This document shows positions 19,726-27,119 of a DNA stretch of 54,269 nucleotides, piece by piece. The position numbers and the translations under genes are program-made. Source of the stretch: Lyngbya sp. PCC 8106 (lineage in GTDB: Bacteria > Cyanobacteriota > Cyanobacteriia > Cyanobacteriales > Microcoleaceae); the NCBI RefSeq assembly GCF_000169095.1, contig NZ_AAVU01000047.1, positions 1 through 54,269 of the forward strand. Direction: 5' to 3'. Positions within the stretch are counted from its first letter, which is position 1. Every line of letters begins with the position of its first letter. The notes beneath the pieces are model-generated. The model was given only the letters and a program-made list of their open reading frames with translations, did not search any database and had not been told where the DNA came from.

Positions 19726-21896
19726 GTTAGGTGAGTAGGAGAAATTACTTTCTCCTACTTCCCTCCAGAACGGAGCGTGAAAGTTTCCTTTCACTCCGCT
19801 CCTCAGTACATGGCTAGTACCTTTGCTTGTACCGTCCAGACATATCATGGGTTTAGATTGCCGTGTATTTGGTCATGGCAATGTAAATGTACCAGAATAA
19901 GATTCTTGTCTGAGTTGTTTCCACCTTTTGCTTTTGCTTTGAGGTGGTGTTTCTCTAAGTTATCCTCTGGTTTAAATGTTTGTCCACAATCAGCGCATTT
20001 ACCCTTTTGTTTCTTAAGCAATCGGGATTTTTGCGCGTCTAGGGTTTGATATTTATCCCCCAGACGTTTTCCCCAATAGATTTCGTCGCCGTCATAAGGA
20101 CTTCTTTCCCCTTTTACTTTGACCCATTTTGTTCCAGTAGGTACTTCTGAGTGTCTTAGTAGTGTTAGAGGATTTTTACCTTCTCTTAAGGTTGAGAAAG
20201 TCCAGTTATTATTGTTTATGGTTCGCCAGTATTTCCTAGCAATCCATTTCTTTCCTTTGTTGGGATGGCGACGTTTTGCCCATCTCCAGAGTCGATTCCA
20301 GATTAGGTAATCAAGTTTGCTGAAGACTTCCTTTGAGTTCCAAGGACTGTGATAGTTACACCACCCTCTAATTATTGGGTTGAGTCTGCCTATTAGTTCC
20401 TTTTGTGAGACTGCCATCATTTTCCGACACCAATCTGCCAGCTTTCTGTAATGTCTGGTTAGACTTTCTTTTGATGGTCTGATGATGGTTGTGTGTTCTA
20501 GTTTTACTCCTGCGTTTTCTATGCTCTGATGTTTTCCCACTTTGAATTGTTGAATTTCTAAGCCGAGGAAATTAAATCCGGCTTTTTCTTTCTCTAATTC
20601 GTTTAGGGTGTGGCACATTCTAGTCTTGCTGGGTTTTAGTTCTAATCCCAGTTTCTCTAACCATTCGGATATTATTGTTTGACATTCTTCAACAATGTTT
20701 AATTCGTCGCAAAGAATAACGAAGTCGTCTGCATATCTTATCAAGATTGGTGTAGAAATATCTTTCCTACCATACTTGCTTTTGGCTTTTTGTATTCTTC
20801 CGTTCGTTCTTTAAGGGTATTTCTCCCGAATGGCTGTTTCCATGCCGTGTAAGGCTATATTTGCCAACAAGGGTGAAATTACGCCACCCTGCGGTGTTCC
20901 TTCCTCTGTCATGGAGTATCCTTTCCTTTCTGCCCATTGGCTGAAGTCTATCACCCCGCTTTTGAGCCACGCTCTTATTTGACGTGTAAAGGAGGGAAAG
21001 GTATTTAGTTTTTTGATCAGTGCCTCGTGGTCTATTTTGTCAAAGCATTTGGCTATATCTGCATCTAGCACATACTTTGGTTTGTACTTGATGCTATCGA
21101 ATATGGCTCGAATTGCATCATGGCAGGAGCGTCCTGGTCTGAATCCATAGGAATTGGGTTCAAATATTGCTTCCCATTCAGGTTCTAGTGCCTGTTTGAG
21201 AAGTGTTTGTTTAGCTCTACCTTGCATTGTCGGGATGCCTAGAGGTCGCATTTCATTCTTTCCAGGTTTGGGTATCCAGACCCTTCGAGTTGGTTTTGAT
21301 AGACCGTCTATTTTCAGGTTTTGGGTTAGTTTAACTCTATCTGTTGGACAGACAGATTTAATTCCATCTATTCCAGCAGTTTTCTTCCCTTTATTATCCT
21401 GAGTTACCCGCCTTACTGCTAGGAGCTTGGCATACCAGGAGTTCACCAACATCTTTTGGAGTTTGTGGACAAGTTTCCTATCCCCACTCAATCAGGCTCG
21501 ATAGATTCTCTTTTGGAGCTTGAAGACAGCAAATTCGGCTTTTCGCCAGTCCATTGTCTTCCATTCCACTTGTGATGTTATCTCCGTATTGGACATATTT
21601 ACTCTTACTTGAGAACGTATTTCCCATATAGCAGGTAGGCTGTCAGCATATCCTCATCCATTACAGATGGGCGTTGGCTTATTCCTACATCCCTAGATTG
21701 GGCGGTTTCTTACGCGGATGACTGCTTTGAGATTCTACATTTCCCAAAGAACCATCCCAATCCTTGATTCGTTCCTAATTACCGTTGTTATTAACTTTAG
21801 AGCCTTCCAATCTGCCGGATTTTGGTAGGTGTCGATGGTCAAAGTAGAACTTGCCATCTACCTTTCTCGTTAACGTTTTGTTTCCTGTGTATCAGC
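19726..21896 (-). mobile_element. Second group II intron, 5' part missing
   Basis: The 3' end is well preserved. Domain V (19765-19806, minus strand GAGCGGAGTGAAAG-GAAA-CTTTCACGCTCCGTTC) pairs with the standard bulge. Domain VI (19727-19764) is a stem of AGTAGGAGAAA and TTTCTCCTACT, ending CTAAC. Upstream of the protein gene only about 300 bases of possible intron RNA remain, and no GTGYG start is found before the end of the gene at 21897. The 5' domain I and the tnpB 5' exon are both absent, so one deletion probably removed both. The intron cannot be mobile or splice. Confidence 0.78.
19845..21596 (-). pseudogene. ltrA: Group II intron reverse transcriptase/maturase with two nonsense codons
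   Basis: A single frame runs from ATG at 21594-21596 (MSNTEITSQVEWKTMDWRKA) to 19845. It is broken only by an in-frame TGA after RIYRA (just upstream of 21491) and an in-frame TAA after AIREKYP (near 20811). No frameshift is needed: the three open segments share one frame. RT motifs are PLGIPTMQGRAKQ, GFRPGRSCHDAI, TPQGGVISPLLANI and LIRYADDFVILC. Domain X contains IIRGWCNYH, and the C-terminus is an HNH domain (CADCGQTF, HHLKAKAKGG, HLHCHD). The pattern suggests slow point-mutational decay after loss of mobility. Confidence 0.88.
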
Positions 21897-22439
21897 CTAT
21901 TTCACAGGTTGATCTTGACGAATTTCTCCATTATTCCACTCGTTAAATGCTTCTTCATTAAAGCGACCATTGAGATTTAACCATTGACGATTGACCATCC
22001 AAGGGCCTTCACAATAGGATTCTAAAGGACGTATTTGTTGAGGAGATTCATTAGAATACCAGGTTTTTTGTAATGGTTCTTGAATGGGTAGGCGATCGCA
22101 GAGTTGATGATAAAGTGTATAAAGACGATTGAGTTCGGCTTGAGTTTGTTTTTGGGCTTCAAGAAGGGTATTCAATTGTTGGGTTTTAATTGCGATTAGC
22201 GAGTTTTCAATTAACTCTAAGTCGGGAGATTTTTGTGAGGAAGATTGATGATCGTCTGTTGAGTTTGAGTGTTTGAGTGCAAGTTGCAATAATTCTATAA
22301 TTGTTTCAGAGAGTTGAGGTCGTTTAGTTCGGGGATGAAGTTTCGCTCCCTTGGCGGTTGCGATCGCTTCTATTTGTTGATAGACTTCTTTGGGAACTCG
22401 AATCTGATACCGCACGAACTCATCTTGATTTTTAGACAT
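21897..22439 (-). CDS. RHH-like hypothetical protein next to the cyanobactin cluster
   Basis: This 180-residue protein starts MSKNQDEFVRYQIRVPKEVY, where YQIRVPKEVYQQIEAIA looks like the strand-helix start of a ribbon-helix-helix DNA-binding domain. The SETIIELLQLALKHS helix follows. The middle (about 80-115) is a predicted coiled coil. The C-terminal part has a Trp-rich motif (GPWMVNRQWLNLNGRFNEEA). It may be a regulator or plasmid-maintenance type protein. It is divergent from lynA by 633 bases, so control of lyn is possible but unproven. Its stop lies at the edge of the truncated group II intron, and the last few residues may have been changed by that event. Confidence 0.6.
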   Translation of the reverse strand: MSKNQDEFVRYQIRVPKEVYQQIEAIATAKGAKLHPRTKRPQLSETIIELLQLALKHSNSTDDHQSSSQKSPDLELIENSLIAIKTQQLNTLLEAQKQTQAELNRLYTLYHQLCDRLPIQEPLQKTWYSNESPQQIRPLESYCEGPWMVNRQWLNLNGRFNEEAFNEWNNGEIRQDQPVK

Positions 22440-23072
22440 CTAACTCTCTTTTCCCTCAACCCATTTGCACTTTGATTTTATCGAAAATTTCGGAATTTGA
22501 GTTAAGATTAAAAAATTTTTCGTCTTTCCCAAGGTTTGATAACAGAAATAGCAATGATTCCTAATCAGCAAATCGTTTGAACCGCAGTGTTTGATTGGTT
22601 TGATTTGAGTGTAGGGGAATGGAAAAGTCGTCAGTCCATTTCCCTTTTGTCCAACCAATTATGGCCCTATTTTACTTGGCCAAATATGGAAAAGTCGTCA
22701 GTCCATTTCCCTTTTGTCCAACCAATTATGGCCCTATTTTAGTTGACTATTGTATCAAGATTGACATCTCTGCTTTGACTATGCTTAGATATGTTTAGTG
22801 AGTTGGCATTGAGCTAAACGCTCTTCCACTAGCCAATTTAACAAACCAGTCATTTCAAGGAACCGTCTGTTGGAGCATCTAGCCAACATACGATTGTGCA
22901 TAAATCAAACTAATGCCTTTTTTCAAGACACTGTTATGATAGTCTGATTTTCAAGATTAGACTTAAATTCGCCTGCGTTTTATTCGCTTACATTGAAGGT
23001 AAAAACGCAGCTATCAACCTTATGTAAAAGAACGACTCTATGCTGATTAGTATTTGGAATAAATACGTTTAA
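22440..23072. promoter_or_regulatory. Upstream region of the cyanobactin cluster, with 56-bp direct repeat
   Basis: This is the long control region between the RHH-like gene and lynA. A 56-base sequence occurs twice without change (22619-22674 and 22686-22741), separated by 11 bases. A candidate promoter follows: TTGACA (22761-22766), 18 bases, TTAGAT (22785-22790). It would leave a leader of about 280 bases before lynA. No convincing protein-coding frame is seen. Confidence 0.5.
22619..22741. repeat. Perfect 56-bp tandem duplication upstream of lynA
   Basis: Copies at 22619-22674 and 22686-22741 both begin ATGGAAAAGTCG and end GGCCCTATTTTA. They have no mismatch, so the duplication is recent or maintained. 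It lies just ahead of the candidate -35 box. Confidence 0.9.
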
Positions 23073-25067
23073 ATGCTAGAGAAATTAAGTACCATCTCCC
23101 AAGGAGATAGTAGTATTTGTGTGGCTGTTTTGGATGGTCCTGTTGACCAAACTCATCCTTGCTTCCAAGGCGCAGATTTAACCTATCTTCCCACCTTGGT
23201 TCAAGATCAGGCCAAGGCTGATGGCAATATGTCCATGCACGGAACCCACGTTGCCAGCATTATCTTTGGGCAACCGGGCAGCCCAGTGGAGGGAATCGCT
23301 CCCCATTGCAAGGGGATAATCGTGCCGATCTTTGCCGATGACCGCCGCAAGACTTCCCAGTTAGATTTGGCTCGGGGAATCGAGCAAGCCGTCAATGCTG
23401 GAGCCCACGTGATCAACCTCAGTGGAGGTCAACTGACTGACTTTGGGGAAGCCGATGGCTGGCTAGAGAATGCCGTTCGTCTGTGCAGACAAAATAACGT
23501 CTTGCTGGTCGCTGCGGCGGGGAATAATGGTTGCGATTGCTTACACGTACCGGCAGCCTTGCCATCTGTGCTAGCGGTCGGGGCGATGGATGGGAATGGC
23601 AAACCCCTCGACTTTAGCAACTGGGGCGAAACCTACAAAAACCAAGGAATCCTTGCCCCTGGCAAAGACATCCTGGGGGCGAAACCGGGTGGTGGCACCC
23701 ACCGCCTGAGTGGGACAAGCCTCGCCACGCCGATTGTCTCCGGTGTAGCAGCCGTGTTACTCAGTCTTCAACGGGAGCAAGGAGAAACCCCCGACCCCCA
23801 AAAAATTCGTCAAATCTTGTTGCAGAGTGCCTTACCCTGTGACCCTGACTTGCCAGAAGAAACCCGGCGGTGTCTGGCAGGCAAACTGAACGTCTCTGGA
23901 GCCATAACGTTACTAAAAGGAGGAAAAATGGCTGAGGAATTTCCATCTGTCGAGGTATCAGAAGTACAAGCCGCAGGTTGCGGTTGTGATGGCGGTCTAA
24001 CCAACGTAGGTGAAGCCACAGCCGCCCAGCAAGAGCAACCCGCTCAAGGCTCAGTTGCAGCAGCCAGTCCAGCGGCTGGGGCTGTTCCGAGCAACAGTCC
24101 TAACTTGCAAGACTTGATTCAATCATTACCCACCCCTGTAACTCAACAACCCATGATGCCCAACCCCAACTTTACTGCTAATTCCGTCACTGCCAGCCAA
24201 GCCCCCAGCGAACTTGCCGACATGGGTCAGCTTGTCTATGCTCTAGGAACCCTCGGCTACGACTTCGGAACAGAAGCACGTCGGGACTCCTTTAAACAAC
24301 TCATGCCCCCCTTTGATTTAGGTGGAGGAGTCATGGTTCCCGCCAACCCCTACGACGCCCGTCAGATGGTGGACTATCTAGGGGAAAACATCTCGGAATC
24401 GCGATCGCTAATTTGGACGCTTAACATTGAACTGACTCCGGTCTATGCGATCGATCCTACAGGCCCCTTCGCCGCAGAAGCATACCGCGCCCTTCAAGAA
24501 CTCCTGGCGAGTCAAATCCAACCGGAAAACGATACCGAATACGTTGAACGGGTGAGTATCCCCGGTATTTTAACTGGACGTAAGGTCAAACTATTCTCCG
24601 GTCAAGTTATCCCGGTGATTGAACCCCAAAGCACCCGTGGTCTCTACGGTTGGAAAGTTAACAACCTGGTCAGCGCAGCGATGGACGCGGTACAAGCAGA
24701 AGATGGCGCTGCTGACGAAGAAACGATCCGCAAAACCTTGGATGGCTTCCTCAACCGCATCTACTACGACCTCCGCAACTTGGGAACCACTTCCCAAGAC
24801 CGCGCCCTCAACTTCTCCGTTACCAACGCCTTCCAAGCCGCCCAAACTTTCAGCCAAGCGGTAGCCGTTGGCATGGAACTCGATAGCGTGACCGTTGAGA
24901 AAAGCCCCTTCTGTCGTATGGATAGCGACTGTTGGGATGTGAAGCTGAAGTTCTTCGACCCGGAAAACAGCCGCCGTGCCAAGAAGATTTACCGCTTTAC
25001 CATTGATGTAAGTGACCTAATTCCTGTCACCCTTGGCGAAGTTCGTTCTTGGTCTTCTCCCTACTAA
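23073..25067 (+). CDS. lynA: Cyanobactin N-terminal protease (PatA-type subtilisin)
   Basis: This 664-residue two-domain protein would cut the precursor before each core, after GVDAS. The subtilisin domain (about 1-275) has the full triad: Asp21 in VAVLDGPVD, His56 in MHGTHVAS and Ser216 in SGTSLATP, plus the oxyanion Asn in AAAGNNG. A Ser/Ala/Gln/Pro-rich linker (about 300-385) follows. The C-terminal domain (about 390-664) is the cyanobactin-specific DUF shared with PatG (LVYALGTLGYDFGTEARRDSF, ending VTLGEVRSWS), of unknown role. The C-terminal 270 residues closely resemble those of lynG. There is no signal peptide, so it acts in the cytosol. No clear Shine-Dalgarno sequence precedes the ATG. 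Base composition is much richer in GC than in lynF. Confidence 0.95.
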   Translation: MLEKLSTISQGDSSICVAVLDGPVDQTHPCFQGADLTYLPTLVQDQAKADGNMSMHGTHVASIIFGQPGSPVEGIAPHCKGIIVPIFADDRRKTSQLDLARGIEQAVNAGAHVINLSGGQLTDFGEADGWLENAVRLCRQNNVLLVAAAGNNGCDCLHVPAALPSVLAVGAMDGNGKPLDFSNWGETYKNQGILAPGKDILGAKPGGGTHRLSGTSLATPIVSGVAAVLLSLQREQGETPDPQKIRQILLQSALPCDPDLPEETRRCLAGKLNVSGAITLLKGGKMAEEFPSVEVSEVQAAGCGCDGGLTNVGEATAAQQEQPAQGSVAAASPAAGAVPSNSPNLQDLIQSLPTPVTQQPMMPNPNFTANSVTASQAPSELADMGQLVYALGTLGYDFGTEARRDSFKQLMPPFDLGGGVMVPANPYDARQMVDYLGENISESRSLIWTLNIELTPVYAIDPTGPFAAEAYRALQELLASQIQPENDTEYVERVSIPGILTGRKVKLFSGQVIPVIEPQSTRGLYGWKVNNLVSAAMDAVQAEDGAADEETIRKTLDGFLNRIYYDLRNLGTTSQDRALNFSVTNAFQAAQTFSQAVAVGMELDSVTVEKSPFCRMDSDCWDVKLKFFDPENSRRAKKIYRFTIDVSDLIPVTLGEVRSWSSPY

Positions 25068-25082
25068 GGAGCCGCACAATTT

Positions 25083-25117
25083 TAGTGAGAGTGCAATATT
25101 AGACCCCACTCTCACTA
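25083..25117 (+). promoter_or_regulatory. Intercistronic hairpin between lynA and lynB
   Basis: TAGTGAGAGTG (25083-25093) pairs perfectly with CACTCTCACTA (25107-25117) around a 13-base loop. No T tract follows, so it is not a classical terminator. It may stabilise or process the polycistronic mRNA. Confidence 0.6.
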
Positions 25118-25172
25118 GGAGATGCAGATGTGTTCAGTTGATTAATACTCTCCATAGGGAGAATCCTAAACT

Positions 25173-25418
25173 ATGCGACTTCCTCTATTATCTCCCCCGA
25201 TTAAACGTCCCCATTTTGTCCAGCCCGCACTGTGCGTGGATCTCGAAAATGGTCGTCCCGAAGATTTGGTGCATATTCGGATGGATCTGCTCCATGCCGC
25301 TAACTATAACGATCCTCCAGCCTATGCCAACCGTAGTTTCAACCAAGTGATGCACTCTAGTGCATCTAGTGCCAGCTCGGGCTGGGGAGGCTTTGGAGGT
25401 ATGGGACGATTCTTTTAA
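25173..25418 (+). CDS. lynB: Cyanobactin cluster small protein, PatB-like
   Basis: This 81-residue protein starts MRLPLLSPPIKRPHFVQPAL and ends in a Ser/Gly-rich tail (SSASSASSGWGGFGGMGRFF). PatB-like proteins of about this size follow the A protease in cyanobactin clusters. They are reported as dispensable in heterologous production and have no known activity. The middle (DLVHIRMDLLHAANYNDPP) is the most conserved-looking part. GGGAG about 10 bases upstream of the ATG supports the start. The next gene starts 16 bases later, so translation is probably coupled. Confidence 0.85.
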   Translation: MRLPLLSPPIKRPHFVQPALCVDLENGRPEDLVHIRMDLLHAANYNDPPAYANRSFNQVMHSSASSASSGWGGFGGMGRFF

Positions 25419-25434
25419 CTAACCGATAATTACC

Positions 25435-26130
25435 ATGACTCAAGACACTAAAACCCTATGGCAAATTGGTCAACCGGGTAAAGGGGGTCAGGAGTTTGTG
25501 CAAGTGGATGGCTGGAAAGCCGAATTCACCTACGTGGTGGGCTCGGATGATGACCCTATTAACCAGCCCCAGATGCCATCGTTGCTTGTTGTTCCTGGTC
25601 GCAAGGCCAAGCCAAAACGTGGGAAAAAGCAACTTTTTGCTACCGATAAACTGAATATTCAGTTTACCCTTGCCCAGAGCTACAGCGCCGGAGAACTCAC
25701 CCTCTTTTATGACTTTTTGGGATCGGAAACGGACACCCTCTGGATGGATGGCGAACGAGTGACCGAATGGGTTGGGGTGGGAGAAGGCAAGCGATCGCAA
25801 ACACAAACCCCTTTACCAGCCCTGGATGCCGGACAACATACCTTCACCCTGACTACTGCGGGTGGGGTGGGAGATGGGGGTCATTGGATCGACTACCTCA
25901 AACTAGAAGGGGTTGTGGCTCCTCAACAACCAGAAACACCCAAGGACAACAAGACTATGGCGAAAAAGAAGGCTACTACTCCAGAACCGGAAGCCCCTAA
26001 GAAGTCCTACGTTCCCACTTCCCAAACTGGGCTGCAAGATTATTCCTATTGGTGGAGCTATGTCCGGGAACAGGCGAAAAAATCCAAGAGCGATGGTAAG
26101 CCCTTCCGCCGGGGACGCATCTGGGCTTAA
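25435..26130 (+). CDS. Jelly-roll domain fused to a PatC-type tail (LynC-like 1)
   Basis: Residues 1-160 of this 231-residue protein form a beta-sandwich-like domain (LWQIGQPGKGGQEFVQVDGW, ending HWIDYLKLEGV). It resembles the carbohydrate-binding jelly-roll domain of rhamnogalacturonan lyases; this is pattern resemblance only. The last 57 residues, from MAKKKATTPEPEAPKK, look like a whole PatC protein: SYVPTSQTGLQDYSYW and a basic end RRGRIWA. An internal ATG at about 25957 is preceded by AAGGA 10 bases away, so a free PatC-sized protein could also be made. PatC has no known function. The same tail ends the next gene. Confidence 0.8.
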   Translation: MTQDTKTLWQIGQPGKGGQEFVQVDGWKAEFTYVVGSDDDPINQPQMPSLLVVPGRKAKPKRGKKQLFATDKLNIQFTLAQSYSAGELTLFYDFLGSETDTLWMDGERVTEWVGVGEGKRSQTQTPLPALDAGQHTFTLTTAGGVGDGGHWIDYLKLEGVVAPQQPETPKDNKTMAKKKATTPEPEAPKKSYVPTSQTGLQDYSYWWSYVREQAKKSKSDGKPFRRGRIWA

Positions 26131-26221
26131 CCTTATCCCTGTCCCCCGTCCCAGGCTTTCCGTTTCCGCCTCTCTCCTCTCTCCCCGTCCACCTTATTAA
26201 TTACTGCTCACGATATTCCTC

Positions 26222-27061
26222 ATGCCTAAGCCAATTGCCAATGCACAGCCATCTATAGACCCATCAACCTTGTCAGTTGCTCAGTTTGACGGCAAGAAAG
26301 ACTACATTGAAGTCGGCTTTCAGGAAGTGTTGAACCCACCGCAATTCACAGTTGAATGCTGGGCAAAAGTTACAGGGGGGCAAGGGTCATGGCGATCGCC
26401 CATCACGTCCAGAGGTGAGGGACCCCTGGCAGGTTACATTATTTACGCTGGCCAAAACAACAAATGGCAGTTCTGGATTGGCAGTGGCGGTAGCTGGAGC
26501 ACTTACCAAGGCCCCGCGATTAAGCTGAATGCCTGGACGCACTGTGCAGGGAGCTACGATGGTGAAGTGATGCGGTTTTATGTCAATGGCAAAGAGGTCG
26601 GGTCTCCGGTTACGGCTCCACTGACTCTAAACACCCGCTTTCCATTGCGTATTGGCACCGGCTGTACAGAACAATCGCCGCAATTCTTTTTTAATGGGCA
26701 AATTGCCGAAGTGCGTGTCTGGAATTGCGTTCGCACCCCCGAAGAAATCCAGGATTATATGAATCAGCGCTGCACTGGTAAAGAACCCAGTCTGGTGGCT
26801 TACTGGCCCCTCAGTGATAGTGCAGGCGAAAGCGCCAAAGATCAAACTCGCTCGGTGAACCACGGTGTGCTGCAAGGAGCAACCTGGAACACCACCGACG
26901 ATTTGCCCCTCACAACCCCTGAACCACCGAAGCAGTCTTACGTTCCCACTTCCCAGACCGGGCTGCAAGATTATTCCTACTGGTGCCAATACGTCAAGGA
27001 TCAAGCCAAGAAATCAGACAAAGACCCTAAATCCTTCCGGCGCGGTCGCATCTGGGCTTAA
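26222..27061 (+). CDS. LamG-like lectin domain fused to a PatC-type tail (LynC-like 2)
   Basis: Residues 15-225 of this 279-residue protein form a LamG/concanavalin-like domain: VAQFDGKKDYIEVGF, FTVECWAKVTGG, WTHCAGSYDGEVMRFYVNGK, GQIAEVRVWNCVRTPEEI and LVAYWPLSD. The C-terminus repeats the PatC tail (SYVPTSQTGLQDYSYW...FRRGRIWA), almost identical to that of the preceding protein at both protein and DNA level (26007-26130 versus 26935-27061). A duplication of the tail onto a second, unrelated sandwich domain is the simplest reading. No signal peptide is seen, which is odd for a lectin-type domain. A role in presenting or binding the precursor or product is speculation. Confidence 0.82.
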   Translation: MPKPIANAQPSIDPSTLSVAQFDGKKDYIEVGFQEVLNPPQFTVECWAKVTGGQGSWRSPITSRGEGPLAGYIIYAGQNNKWQFWIGSGGSWSTYQGPAIKLNAWTHCAGSYDGEVMRFYVNGKEVGSPVTAPLTLNTRFPLRIGTGCTEQSPQFFFNGQIAEVRVWNCVRTPEEIQDYMNQRCTGKEPSLVAYWPLSDSAGESAKDQTRSVNHGVLQGATWNTTDDLPLTTPEPPKQSYVPTSQTGLQDYSYWCQYVKDQAKKSDKDPKSFRRGRIWA

Positions 27062-27119
27062 CCCCTAGCTGCTGCTGCTGGTCTTGTTATCGTCCACTTA
27101 ATCACTGACTGTTCGTTTT

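Noticed and set aside
22440..22658. 72-residue minus-strand frame upstream of the RHH-like gene
   Set aside because: It overlaps the first 56-bp repeat copy and shows no protein-like pattern.
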